Shown piece by piece: positions 16,863-27,550 of a DNA stretch of 64,000 bases. The position numbers were made by a program, and so were the translations under genes. The notes under the pieces were generated by a model. The model was given only the letters and a program-made list of their open reading frames with translations. It made no database searches and was not told where the DNA came from. Every line of letters starts with the position of its first letter. Positions within the stretch are counted from its first letter, which is position 1. The stretch covers positions 7,874,001-7,938,000 of the forward strand of contig NZ_CP072941.1 in NCBI RefSeq assembly GCF_018069625.1, read 5' to 3'. The DNA is from Streptomyces yatensis (GTDB taxonomy: Bacteria; Actinomycetota; Actinomycetes; Streptomycetales; Streptomycetaceae).

Positions 16863-18665
16863 TTATCGCACGTGGCGGCGGGCCTGGAGGGCCACTCCCA
16901 GGGCGAGAACCGTCTGGGGGTCCTCCAGGTCGCTGCCCAGCAGCCGGGAGATCCGGGCCAGCCGGTCGTACAGCGTCTGGCGGTTGAGGTGCAGTGCGCG
17001 GGCCGTCTCCGCCTTGCGGCCCGCGTGGTGCAGATATGTCTCCAGTGTCGGCACCAGCGGCGGGCGGGCGGTGCGGTCATGGGTGAGCAGCGGACCGATC
17101 ACCCGGTCGACGAAGGCGGCCAGATCGCCGTGTTCCCGCAGTCGCCACAGCAACAGGTCGACATCCAGGCTCCGTACGTCGTACCAGTCCCGGTCGGTCA
17201 GCCCGCCCGCCGCGTTCGCCGCCTCCGCCGCATGCCGCAGCTCGGTGCCGGCCGCGTCCCAGCCGACCGCGAGCCCGGCGATCACCACCGGCTGCCGCGC
17301 GCCCGCCCGGTCCGGCCAGGCCCGTTCCACCCCGGCCCGCAGCGCCGCCGCGATCCGCTCCGCCACCGCGCCGCGCTCGGTCGCGCCGCGCAGCCCCGCC
17401 AGCAGCGGGACCCGGCCCTCCGGAAGTCGTACGCCGAGCAGCACCGGCACCCCGACCGCCGCCAGCTCCTCCTGCAGGGCGTGGGCCAGCGCCGCCCAGC
17501 TCTCCCCGCCCCCGGCCAGCGGGCGCGGATCCTCCACCAGCCGCATCACCACCGGCAGCAGTGGCCCGTCCGCGCCCGGCCGGAAGCCCAGCACCCGGGC
17601 CTGGGCGGGGGCGTCCGAGGCCTCGATGCGGCCCTCCGCGAGATCGGTGAGGAAGTCCCCGCGCCCGCGCGCCGCCAGCTCCTCCTCCTGACGCGTCCGC
17701 AGCAGCACCACCGCCAGCAGATCCGCCGTCCGCTCGGCGGCGATCTTGTGCACCGGCCCCAGCGGCCCGGCCACCGGAAGGACCGTCAGCCGCGCCCGTA
17801 CGGAGCCGGGCCCCGGCCCGCCGCCCGGGATGTCCGCCATCACACTGCCCGCCGGCGGTTCGGGCCGCTCGGCCGCGCGCCGCGCCCGCAGCCCCTCCCA
17901 CACCTGCAGCGGATCGGCCGCGCCCGCCGGGGGCGTACCGCCGGGCCCCGCCGCGTACAGCAACTGCCCGTCGGGGGTCTCCAGGAAGACCGGATTGGCA
18001 GCGAAGGCGGCGAAGTGGCACAGGATCTCCGGCACCCCGCCGCCGCGCAGCAGCACCTCGGTGGCCTGCCGGTGCACCACATCGGCCTGGCGCAGCAGGG
18101 CGTAGTGCGCATTGACGATCTCGGTGTGGATCTCCTCGGTGACCGTCACGAACGGCACCTCGCGGTGGAGTTGCACCAGCGGCAGCCCGCACGAGCGCGC
18201 CGTGTCCACGACCGGCCCCGGCAGCGTGCGGAACCGGGCTCCCAGCTCCACCACCAGCGCCGCGATGCCCCGCTCGGCGAGCCGGCGGACGAAGGCGCGC
18301 TGCTCGGCGGGGCGCGACCCGACCCCGAGGCCGGTGGTCAACAGCAGCTCACCGCCCTTGAGCAGCGCGGCGATATTGGGCACCTCGCCCGCGTGCACCC
18401 AGCGCACCGGGCGTTCCAGCAGCTCTTCCCCGGCCACCACCTCGGGGAGCCCGCGGCGCAGGGCGGGAAGGCCGAGGGCCCGCGCCACGGTGATCGTCCC
18501 ATGCGGCTCCCGAGGCATCCGCGGCTCGTGCGGCTCGCCGGGCACCCGCGGCTCGCCGGGCACCCGCGGCTGCTGCGGTTCGCCAGGCACCCGCGGCTCG
18601 TGCGGTTCCCGCGACTCCCGCGGCTCGTGCGGTCCCTGCGGTTCCCGCGACTCCCGCGGTTCCAT
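16863..18665 (-). CDS. PucR-family transcriptional regulator
   Basis: The product is 600 aa. After a repetitive N-terminus (residues 1-54, Pro/Glu/Arg/His repeats), residues about 57-180 match the PucR sensory domain (TVARALGLPALRRGLPEVVAG). A GAF/GGDEF-like middle follows. The C-terminus has the PucR helix-turn-helix: TLETYLHHAGRKAETARAL, then LNRQTLYDRLARI. Such proteins activate purine, proline or other catabolic operons in response to unknown metabolites. No obvious target operon is adjacent, and the GH15 gene upstream on the same strand may be its neighbour in transcription. ATG 18518 (MPREPHG) would remove the repeats and is a real alternative; neither start has a strong ribosome site. 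Confidence 0.85.
   Translation of the reverse strand: MEPRESREPQGPHEPRESREPHEPRVPGEPQQPRVPGEPRVPGEPHEPRMPREPHGTITVARALGLPALRRGLPEVVAGEELLERPVRWVHAGEVPNIAALLKGGELLLTTGLGVGSRPAEQRAFVRRLAERGIAALVVELGARFRTLPGPVVDTARSCGLPLVQLHREVPFVTVTEEIHTEIVNAHYALLRQADVVHRQATEVLLRGGGVPEILCHFAAFAANPVFLETPDGQLLYAAGPGGTPPAGAADPLQVWEGLRARRAAERPEPPAGSVMADIPGGGPGPGSVRARLTVLPVAGPLGPVHKIAAERTADLLAVVLLRTRQEEELAARGRGDFLTDLAEGRIEASDAPAQARVLGFRPGADGPLLPVVMRLVEDPRPLAGGGESWAALAHALQEELAAVGVPVLLGVRLPEGRVPLLAGLRGATERGAVAERIAAALRAGVERAWPDRAGARQPVVIAGLAVGWDAAGTELRHAAEAANAAGGLTDRDWYDVRSLDVDLLLWRLREHGDLAAFVDRVIGPLLTHDRTARPPLVPTLETYLHHAGRKAETARALHLNRQTLYDRLARISRLLGSDLEDPQTVLALGVALQARRHVR
18519..18660. repeat. degenerate 9/12/24-bp repeats encoding the PucR N-terminus
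   Basis: Short direct repeats built on CGCGGCTC, CCCGCGGCTCGTGCGG and CACCCGCGGCTCGCCGGG encode EPREP, HEPRE and VPGEPR peptide repeats. They precede the conserved domain and look like slippage-driven growth of a disordered leader. Confidence 0.7.
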
Positions 18666-18710
18666 GGTCAGGACGCTCCCCGGACGGGGCCCTCTTCGCC
18701 GGTCAGCGCG

Positions 18711-20519
18711 CTAGCCTCCGTACGCGCCGGACGCCGTCAGCCGCAGCGCGGTGTCGATCAGCGGCACATGGCTGAACGCCTGCGGGAAGTTGCCCACCTG
18801 ACGCTGGTTCTTCGGGTCCCACTCCTCGGCCAGCAGCCCGAGGTCGTTGCGGAGCCCGAGCAGCTTCTCGAAGAGCTTCCGGGCCTCGTCCACCCGGCCG
18901 ATCATCGCCAGGTCGTCGGCGAGCCAGAACGAGCAGGCCAGGAAGGCCCCTTCGTCGCCCTCGAGACCGTCCACCCCGGCGTCCTCGCCCGCCGTGGGGT
19001 AGCGCATGACGAAGCCGTCCTCGGTCGACAGCTCCCGCTGGATCGCCTCGATGGTGCCGATGACCCGCTTGTCGTCCGGCGGCAGAAAGCCCATCTGCGG
19101 GATGAGCAGCAGCGAGGCGTCCAGCTCCTTGGAGCCGTAGGACTGGGTGAAGGTGTTGCGCTCGGCGTCGTAGCCCCGCTCGCAGACGTCCCGGTGGATC
19201 TCGTCGCGCAGCTCCCGCCAGCGCTCCAACGGCCCGTCCACATCGCCGGATTCGATGAGCTTGACGGTGCGGTCGACCGCGACCCAGGCCATCACCTTGG
19301 AGTGCACGAAGTGGCGGCGCGGCCCGCGCACCTCCCAGATGCCCTCGTCCGGCTCGTCCCAGTGCTCCTCGAGGTAGCGGATCAGCTTCAGCTGCAGCAC
19401 GCTCGCGTAGTCGTTGCGCGCCAGACCCGTCATATGGGCCAGGTGCAGCGCCTCGGTGACCTCGCCGTAGACGTCCAGCTGGAGCTGGCCCGCCGCGCCG
19501 TTGCCGACCCGGACCGGCTGGGAGTTCTCATAGCCGGGCAGCCAGGTCAGCTCGGCCTCGGCCAACTCCCGCTCGCCGGCGATGCCGTACATGATCTGCA
19601 GGTTCTCCGGGTCGCCCGCGACCGCGCGCAGCAGCCATTCGCGCCAGGCGCGCGCCTCCTCGCGGTAGCCGGTGCGCAGCAGCGAGGAGAGGGTGATCGC
19701 GGCGTCCCGCAGCCAGGTGAAGCGGTAGTCCCAGTTCCGGACGCCGCCGATCTCCTCGGGCAGCGAGGTGGTGGGCGCCGCGACGATGCCGCCGGTGGGG
19801 GCGTAGGTCAGCGCCTTGAGCGTGATCAGCGAGCGGACCACCGCGTCCCGGTAGGGGCCGTGGTACGTGCAGTGCTCGACCCACTCGCGCCAGAACGCCT
19901 CGGTGGCCTCCAGGGCGACCTCCGGCTCGGGCAGCGCGGGCGGCTCGTTGTGCGAGGGCTGCCAGCTGATGGTGAAGGCGATCCGGTCGCCGGGGCCCAC
20001 CGTGAAGTCGGAGTAGGTGGTGAGGTCCTTGCCGTAGGTGTCGGCCTCGGTGTCCAGCCAGACGGAGTCCGGGCCGGCGACGGCGACGGTACGGGTGTCC
20101 ACCCGGTGCACCCACGGCACGACCCAGCCGTAGGAGAAGCGCATCCGCAGCGCGGAGCGCATCGGCACCCGGCCGCTGACCCCCTCGACGATCCGCACCA
20201 GTTGCGGGGCGCCGTCACGGGGCGGCATGAAGTCGATCACACGGACCGTGCCGCGCGGAGTGTCCCATTCCGATTCCAGCACCAGTGAGTCGCCGCGGTA
20301 GCGGCGGCGGTCGGCGGCGGGCGGCCGGCTCCCCGAGGGGAAGGCGGGCCCGAGGCGCCAGAAACCGTGTTCCTCAGTGCCCAGCAGACCGGCGAAGACG
20401 GCATGGGAGTCGAACCGCGGCAGGCACAGCCAGTCGACCGTGCCGTCCCTGCAGACGAGGGCGGCGGTCTGCATATCACCAATCAGTGCGTAATCCTCGA
20501 TACGCCCGGCCACGTGCAT
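18711..20519 (-). CDS. GH15-family glycoside hydrolase (glucoamylase/trehalase-like)
   Basis: The product is 602 aa from ATG 20519 ([15 protein letters not shown]), which matches the family N-terminus; GTG 20543 would add eight residues. The N-terminal beta-sandwich domain is followed by the (alpha/alpha)6 barrel with the conserved [18 protein letters not shown] motif and the [20 protein letters not shown] block. No signal peptide is present, so it acts inside the cell on alpha-glucosides. Actinobacterial members of this subgroup include intracellular trehalases, so the substrate may be trehalose rather than starch. It is divergent from pyrG across about 400 bp. Confidence 0.88.
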   Translation of the reverse strand: MHVAGRIEDYALIGDMQTAALVCRDGTVDWLCLPRFDSHAVFAGLLGTEEHGFWRLGPAFPSGSRPPAADRRRYRGDSLVLESEWDTPRGTVRVIDFMPPRDGAPQLVRIVEGVSGRVPMRSALRMRFSYGWVVPWVHRVDTRTVAVAGPDSVWLDTEADTYGKDLTTYSDFTVGPGDRIAFTISWQPSHNEPPALPEPEVALEATEAFWREWVEHCTYHGPYRDAVVRSLITLKALTYAPTGGIVAAPTTSLPEEIGGVRNWDYRFTWLRDAAITLSSLLRTGYREEARAWREWLLRAVAGDPENLQIMYGIAGERELAEAELTWLPGYENSQPVRVGNGAAGQLQLDVYGEVTEALHLAHMTGLARNDYASVLQLKLIRYLEEHWDEPDEGIWEVRGPRRHFVHSKVMAWVAVDRTVKLIESGDVDGPLERWRELRDEIHRDVCERGYDAERNTFTQSYGSKELDASLLLIPQMGFLPPDDKRVIGTIEAIQRELSTEDGFVMRYPTAGEDAGVDGLEGDEGAFLACSFWLADDLAMIGRVDEARKLFEKLLGLRNDLGLLAEEWDPKNQRQVGNFPQAFSHVPLIDTALRLTASGAYGG

Positions 20520-20917
20520 TCCCCATTCGAACGGCCGTACCACCCCGGAGGGCGCTTCTTACGGTCTCGGAAATTCTGACGAGCTCTTGTTCCGGGGGCG
20601 TGCTGGTGGTGCCGTGCCGGGTGGCTCGCATGCGTGCGTCCGATGAGGATACGACGGACAACGGTGATCCGCTTGAGCCCGTCCACATCGTGGCTCGCAT
20701 CTCGCGGCCGATCGGGTGGCCAGGTCACGCATGGTGTTCGGGCGGTTGCGCAGACCGAACGCGGGAAGCAGGTCATCAGCGACCGCTCCGAGGCGCTGAT
20801 ACCCTGGTAGCCCGTGGAGCGGCGGGCACAAAACCCCCGAACCATCAGCGACGGCACCCCCCGAATCCGGAGCGGCTGCCGTACGCACCCTCACGACGCG
20901 ACCACGGGAGCCCCCTC
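20520..20917. other. divergent promoter region GH15 / pyrG
   Basis: This 398-bp gap is somewhat less GC-rich than its surroundings and holds no plausible gene. GATACCCTGGTAGCC near 20799-20813 resembles a -10 region for pyrG. I found no clear operator, riboswitch or terminator. Confidence 0.4.
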
Positions 20918-22594
<1,677 letters not shown>

Positions 22595-22600
22595 CCGCTA

Positions 22601-22646
22601 CGGTTGACGGGGGCGGGCGGCCGGCGCGGCCCGCCCCCGTCAACCG
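22601..22646. terminator. pyrG downstream hairpin
   Basis: An 18-bp perfect stem, CGGTTGACGGGGGCGGGC at 22601-22618 and its complement at 22629-22646, has a 10-nt loop. It starts 6 nt after the pyrG stop and likely attenuates or ends the pyrG transcript before the Nudix gene. Confidence 0.75.
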
Positions 22647-22672
22647 CACGCGGAAAGGACGCTGAGGCAAGC

Positions 22673-23299
22673 ATGCGTATCCAGGACACCCCCGAGGAAT
22701 GGCCGGTCACCGCCACCGCCACGCCGTTCACCGGCAACAAGACGAGCGTGCGCACCGACGAGGTGGAGATGCCCGACGGCAGCCGGGTCAACCGCGACTA
22801 CCAGGTCCACCCCGGCTCCGTCGCCATCCTCGCCCTGGACGAGGACGGCCGTGTGATCGTGCTGCGGCAGTACCGGCACCCGGTCCGCCAGCGGCTGTGG
22901 GAGATCCCCGCCGGTCTCCTCGACGTCCCGGGTGAGAACCCGCTGCACGCCGCCCAGCGGGAGTTGTACGAGGAGGCGCACGTCAAGGCCGAGGACTGGC
23001 GCGTCCTCGTCGACGTCTACACCTCGCCCGGCGGCTCCGACGAGGCCGTACGGATCTTCCTGGCCCGGGAGATCTCCGCGGCCGAGGGCGAGCGGTTCGA
23101 GGTCTCCGAGGAGGAGGCCGACATGGAGCTGGCCCGGGTGTCCCTGGAGGAGCTGGTGCGCGGCGTGCTCGCGGGGGAGCTGCACAACACCTGCCTCGCG
23201 GTGGGTGCGCTGGCGCTGCAGGCCGCGCTCTCCGGCGACGGCATCGACGCCCTTCGCCCGGCCGACGCGCCCTGGCCGGCCCGCCCCTTCGCGGCGTAG
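22673..23299 (+). CDS. ADP-ribose pyrophosphatase, Nudix family
   Basis: The product is 208 aa. The Nudix region is LWEIPAGLLDVPGENPLHAA followed by QRELYEEAHVKAE, with the REXXEE core. The downstream SPGGSDEAVRIFLAR block is typical of ADP-ribose hydrolases like M. tuberculosis Rv1700. It would cleave ADP-ribose to AMP and ribose 5-phosphate in the cytosol. The EEADMELARV segment further on supports that subgroup. ATG 22673 follows GAGG with about 6 nt spacing. It lies directly after pyrG, as in mycobacteria. Confidence 0.92.
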   Translation: MRIQDTPEEWPVTATATPFTGNKTSVRTDEVEMPDGSRVNRDYQVHPGSVAILALDEDGRVIVLRQYRHPVRQRLWEIPAGLLDVPGENPLHAAQRELYEEAHVKAEDWRVLVDVYTSPGGSDEAVRIFLAREISAAEGERFEVSEEEADMELARVSLEELVRGVLAGELHNTCLAVGALALQAALSGDGIDALRPADAPWPARPFAA

Positions 23300-23514
23300 A
23301 CCCGCTTCGCGGCGCGGGCCCGCTGAGCGGCGCAGACCCACTGATGTGACGCATACGCCCCACCCGGTCCCGGCGAAGATCCGATGGAGTGATTTTCGGT
23401 ACGTGCCATGGGCCTGGAGTGCCGGGTACCTGACGCGGAGTGAACTACGCTCATAGTGGCCCCGGCCGCAGTGGCGCGGCGGGCTCGTAAGCGCAGGTGG
23501 ACGGGAGTGGGCCC

Positions 23515-25827
23515 GTGGCGGAGCAGGCGGTCGACACCGAGGGGGAGCCGGCGGCCCCAAGGAAGCGGCAACCGCCGTCCGCCACGCCCGCTTCGTCCGC
23601 TTCCGGCCGTCCGCCGGAGGCCCGTTCCGATCGTTCACCTGAGGCCCGTTCCGATCGTTCGCCGGAGGACCGCCCCCACCGCTCGCCGGAGGACCCGGCG
23701 CCCTCGTCCGACGCCCCGCCGCGGCAGCGCTCCGCCGCCGGGCGTGCGAACGCGCAGGACGGCGGGGTGTGGAGCGGGGCGACCCGGGCTGTGCTGTTCG
23801 CGGCGGCGGCCACCGTGGGGCGCGGGTTCGCCGGGCGGCGGCGGGAGCTGCTCTCGCTGCGGGCCGATATCGAGCGCGCGGGCCTGGACACCCTCGCCGG
23901 ACGTAAGGCCGCCCGCAGCCGGGTGCTGCTGATCGCGGGCCGCCCCGGCTGGGGCCGTACGGCGCTGGCCGAGGAGCTCGCCCGGCGGCTCGCCGACGAC
24001 TACCCCGACGGAGTGCTCGGCGCCCGGCTGACGACCTCCGCCGGAGACCCCGTGCCCACCGAGCGCACCGCCCGTGAGCTGCTGGGACGGCTCGGCGTGA
24101 CCGCCCCGCCGGGCGCGGACGAGGACGACCTGAGCGAGGCGCTGCGCGCGGCGCTGGACGGCAAGCGGGTGCTGCTGCTGCTCGACGACGTGGCCGGGGC
24201 CGAGCAGGTGGACGCGCTGCTGCCCGACGAGCCCGACTGCCTGGTGGTCGCCGTCTCGCGCGGCCCGCTGACCGGAGTGCCGGATGTGCGGCCGTGCACG
24301 GTGGGCGGGCTGGATGTGAGCGCGGCGGTCGGGCTGCTGGCGCAGTACACCGGCCCCACCCGGATCACCTGCGATCCGGTGGCCGCGCAGTCCCTCGTCG
24401 AGGAGTGCGCGGGCCAGCCCGCCGCGCTCGTCCTGGTCGGCGGCTGGCTCGCCGCCCGCCCTCAGGCCTCGGTCGCCGACGCGCTGGCCCGGCTGCGCGA
24501 ACTGCCGCCGGACGACGGTGATCTCGACCATGGCGCCCGCCCGCTGATCCGCGCCTTCCGGCTGGCCTATGCCGCGCTGCCGTCCGCCGCCGCCCGGATG
24601 CTGCGGCTGCTGGTGCTGGCTCCCGGCGGATCGACCGACGCCCAGACCGCCTCCGCGCTGGCCGGATGCTCGGTGGCGGACGGCGAGGCGGCGCTGGAGG
24701 GCTTCGCCGCGTACGGGATGCTGCGCCCGCGCGGGCCGGGCGACTACCAGGTGCCCGGCTGTCTCGATCCGCTGCTGCGGGAGCGGCTGGCGGCCGAGGA
24801 GCGCCCGGCCGAGGTGGAGCTGGCGCGGGCGCGGATGCTGGAGCGCGCCGTACGGCAGCTGCACGCGTGCCGGCTGGCCGCCGAGCCCGCCGGTTCGCCG
24901 GGCCGCAAGAAGCTGGCCGGGATGCCGAAGCCGCTGCGCTTTTCGTCGTCGGCGCAGGCGGCGGAGTGGCTGGAGGCCCGGCTGCCCACCCTGATCGAGG
25001 CCGCCCGGCTGGCCGTGGAGGCCGGTGAACTCGACACCCTGGCGCGGCGGTTGGTGGCCGCGCTCACCCATGCCCTCACCGCCCACCGGGGTGCCGAGGA
25101 CGCCGCGGTGGAGCTGTACGGACTGCATGAGCTGGTGCTGGACGTGGCCCGGCGCCGCGATCTGCCGGTGGAGCGGGCGGCCGCGCTGCTGAACCTGGGC
25201 GATCTGGACGGCGGGGCGGGCCGGGTGGACCAGGCCCTCGCGCGGTACAAGAGCGCCCTGGAGGCCGCCCGCGCGTCGGGTGATCCGTATACGACCGGGC
25301 GGGCGCTGGAGTCGATCGGCGGCATGTACCAGGAGCTGGAGGACTGGCACCGGGCGGCCGACTGGTATGGACGCGCCCTGGAGCTGCGGCTGAGCCGCCG
25401 CGATCTGGACGCCGCCGCCCGGATGTACGCACGGCTCGGCACCGTCCATGGCTACGCCGGGCAGTGGGGCGAGGCGCTGCGTGACTGGCGCGCCGCCGCG
25501 GCCGCCTGCCGCCGGGCGGGGGACCGGCCGGGGTTTGCCCGGGCACTCAGCGGCGCCGCGGGCGCCCAGGAGCGCACCGGGCGGCCGAGGGATGCGCTGC
25601 GCACCTGGGCGGAGGCCGCCGCGGCCGCCCGGACCTGCGGTGACACCGGGCTGCACGCCGATCTGGCGCACCACGCGGCGGACGCGATGGACCGGCTCGG
25701 CGGGGACCCGGCGGTGGCCCGGTCGCTGCGGCGCACCGCCCGTAAGAGCGCCACGGAGGCGCCGGAGGACACGGGTCCGTCACCTCAGAGTGGCGAAGGA
25801 AACCCCGACGACCTACGAAATCAGTAG
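23515..25827 (+). CDS. STAND/NB-ARC-like ATPase with TPR repeats, altered P-loop
   Basis: The product is 770 aa. A disordered N-terminus (1-100) contains the tandem peptide EARSDRSP. Residues about 105-330 form an NB-ARC-like nucleotide-binding domain: FAGRRREL, a P-loop region AGRPGWGRTALA (141-152), Walker B VLLLLDDV (219-226) and a GLPLA-like CAGQPAALVLVGG. Helical TPR repeats fill about 480-750. The architecture recalls AfsR without its DNA-binding domain, so a signalling or scaffold role is inferred. The canonical P-loop Lys is Arg here (GWGRT), which may weaken ATP binding. GTG 23515 has GGGAG at 23503-23507 with 7 nt spacing. A protein of this type between the Nudix gene and ald seems usual in Streptomyces. 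Confidence 0.85.
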   Translation: MAEQAVDTEGEPAAPRKRQPPSATPASSASGRPPEARSDRSPEARSDRSPEDRPHRSPEDPAPSSDAPPRQRSAAGRANAQDGGVWSGATRAVLFAAAATVGRGFAGRRRELLSLRADIERAGLDTLAGRKAARSRVLLIAGRPGWGRTALAEELARRLADDYPDGVLGARLTTSAGDPVPTERTARELLGRLGVTAPPGADEDDLSEALRAALDGKRVLLLLDDVAGAEQVDALLPDEPDCLVVAVSRGPLTGVPDVRPCTVGGLDVSAAVGLLAQYTGPTRITCDPVAAQSLVEECAGQPAALVLVGGWLAARPQASVADALARLRELPPDDGDLDHGARPLIRAFRLAYAALPSAAARMLRLLVLAPGGSTDAQTASALAGCSVADGEAALEGFAAYGMLRPRGPGDYQVPGCLDPLLRERLAAEERPAEVELARARMLERAVRQLHACRLAAEPAGSPGRKKLAGMPKPLRFSSSAQAAEWLEARLPTLIEAARLAVEAGELDTLARRLVAALTHALTAHRGAEDAAVELYGLHELVLDVARRRDLPVERAAALLNLGDLDGGAGRVDQALARYKSALEAARASGDPYTTGRALESIGGMYQELEDWHRAADWYGRALELRLSRRDLDAAARMYARLGTVHGYAGQWGEALRDWRAAAAACRRAGDRPGFARALSGAAGAQERTGRPRDALRTWAEAAAAARTCGDTGLHADLAHHAADAMDRLGGDPAVARSLRRTARKSATEAPEDTGPSPQSGEGNPDDLRNQ

Positions 25828-26025
25828 TGGTCTTCCAAAAGATTGATGCATTGCAAGGCTAGACAGCGCGACGTCCTTCATTAGACTGGTCGTACCGCGA
25901 TTGTTGCGGTCGTCTCCGGCATGCGGACGCGTTCCGGTTTGCCTGTCTATGGTCGGTGGTGTATCGACCGGCGACCGGCTATGGCGATATGTTCCTTTCC
26001 CCCCCATTCAAGGACCGTGATCGAC

Positions 26026-27141
26026 GTGAAGGTCGGTATCCCCCGCGAGGTCAAGAACAACGAGTTCCGTGTGGCCATCACCCCCGCCGGTGTGCACGAG
26101 CTGGTCCGAGGCGGCCACGAGGTCGTCGTGGAGCAGAGCGCGGGCCTCGGCTCCTCCATCACGGACGAGGAGTACACCGCCGCCGGTGCGCGCATCCTCG
26201 GCACCGCCGACGAGGTCTGGGCCACCGCCGACCTGCTGCTGAAGGTCAAGGAGCCCGTCGCGGAGGAATACCACCGGATGCGCAAGGGCCAGACGCTCTT
26301 CACCTATCTGCATCTGGCGGCCTCCCGGGCCTGCACGGACGCGCTGCTGGAGTCCGGCACCACCGCCATCGCCTACGAGACCGTCGAGACCGCGAACCGC
26401 GCCCTGCCGCTGCTCGCGCCGATGTCCGAGGTCGCGGGCCGGATCGCGCCGCAGGTCGGCGCGTACCACCTGATGCGCTCGGCCGGCGGCCGTGGTGTGC
26501 TGCCCGCCGGGGTGCCGGGTGTGGCCGCCGCGCGGGCCGTGGTCATCGGCGGTGGCGTCTCCGGGTGGAACGCCGCCCAGATCGCCATCGGCATGGGCTT
26601 CCACGTCACCCTGCTCGACAAGGACATCAACAAGCTGCGCGAGGCCGACCGGATCTTCGGCACCCGGGTGCAGACCATCGCCTCCAACGCCTTCGAGCTG
26701 GAGAAGGCCGTCCTCGAGGCCGACCTGGTCATCGGCGCGGTGCTGATCCCGGGCGCCAAGGCGCCCAAGCTGGTCACCAACGAGCTGGTGTCCCGGATGA
26801 AGCCGGGAAGTGTCCTTGTCGACATCGCGATCGACCAGGGCGGCTGCTTCGAGGACTCCCGCCCCACCACCCACGCCGAGCCGACCTTCGCGGTCCACGA
26901 CTCGGTCTTCTACTGCGTCGCGAACATGCCCGGCGCGGTGCCGAACACCTCCACCCACGCGCTCACCAACGCGACGCTCCCGTACATCGTGGAGCTGGCC
27001 AACCGCGGCTGGCGGGACGCGCTGCGCCGGGACGCCGCGCTGGCCAAGGGGCTCAACACCCATGAGGGACAGGTCGTCTACGGCCCGGTCGCCGAGGCGC
27101 ACGACCTGCCCACGGTCGAACTGAGCTCGCTGATCGGCTGA
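26026..27141 (+). CDS. ald: alanine dehydrogenase
   Basis: It catalyses reversible NAD-dependent deamination of L-alanine to pyruvate and ammonium. From GTG 26026 the product is 371 aa, the usual length (MKVGIPREVKNNEFRVAITP). The substrate Lys is in LLLKVKEP and the catalytic His in TYLHLAAS. The NAD-binding Rossmann motif is VVIGGGVSGWNAA, and VDIAIDQGGCFE near the active site is conserved. AAGGA at 26010-26014 lies 11 nt upstream of GTG 26026, whereas GTG 26017 would be too close. The 198-bp upstream region has its own promoter space; an Lrp/AsnC-type control, as in other actinobacteria, is possible but no site was proven. A hairpin follows the stop. Confidence 0.95.
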   Translation: MKVGIPREVKNNEFRVAITPAGVHELVRGGHEVVVEQSAGLGSSITDEEYTAAGARILGTADEVWATADLLLKVKEPVAEEYHRMRKGQTLFTYLHLAASRACTDALLESGTTAIAYETVETANRALPLLAPMSEVAGRIAPQVGAYHLMRSAGGRGVLPAGVPGVAAARAVVIGGGVSGWNAAQIAIGMGFHVTLLDKDINKLREADRIFGTRVQTIASNAFELEKAVLEADLVIGAVLIPGAKAPKLVTNELVSRMKPGSVLVDIAIDQGGCFEDSRPTTHAEPTFAVHDSVFYCVANMPGAVPNTSTHALTNATLPYIVELANRGWRDALRRDAALAKGLNTHEGQVVYGPVAEAHDLPTVELSSLIG

Positions 27142-27149
27142 ATGACGCT

Positions 27150-27189
27150 CGGAGTTCACCGGCCCGGCCGCCGGAGCGGGTGAACTCCG
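27150..27189 (+). terminator. ald downstream hairpin
   Basis: CGGAGTTCACC at 27150-27160 pairs with GGTGAACTCCG at 27179-27189, forming an 11-bp stem with an 18-nt GC-rich loop. It starts 8 nt after the ald stop. Confidence 0.75.
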
Positions 27190-27550
27190 GTTGCCGGACG
27201 GTCAACCCGGACCGTCAACCACATGTCAACAATGGGCATCCGGCCGGGTCTTGTCGAAGGATGAGGCCCGGCCGAAGGTGTGTCCGCTGTGCCCCGTATC
27301 GCGTGCGGCCCATGGCTCGGCCAACTCGCCCTAAATGCAACTATTCAGACGCTTTATGCGGCGGTGAAATCTCCGCGGCGCCGTTCACACGCCCTTGACA
27401 TCGGGGTGTTCGATTGCCGACACATCATGCCGTGTCCGGTGGATTGTGTTGCTGAGGACCGCCGACACGCCATAGAGTCGCCAACCGTCGGCATGGTGTC
27501 ACGCTGACCTATAGAGAAATTTCCTGGTCACCAAGGAGGTAGGACGACTT
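27190..27550 (+). promoter_or_regulatory. parA-scp operon upstream region
   Basis: This 361-bp region has no gene and is relatively AT-rich in parts. TTGACA at 27395-27400 is a perfect -35 hexamer but no convincing -10 follows at 17-18 bp. CATAGAGT near 27470 and CTATAGAGAAATTT near 27510 are other AT-rich spots that could serve a proximal promoter. GCCGACAC occurs twice (about 27415 and 27459). AAGGAGGT at 27533-27540 is the ribosome site for the parA-like gene. Confidence 0.45.

Noticed and set aside
16806..20288. 1160-aa plus-strand open frame
   Set aside because: It lies antisense to the PucR and GH15 genes, which have clear domains. Its Gln/Arg/Pro/Gly composition is typical of shadow frames in GC-rich DNA.
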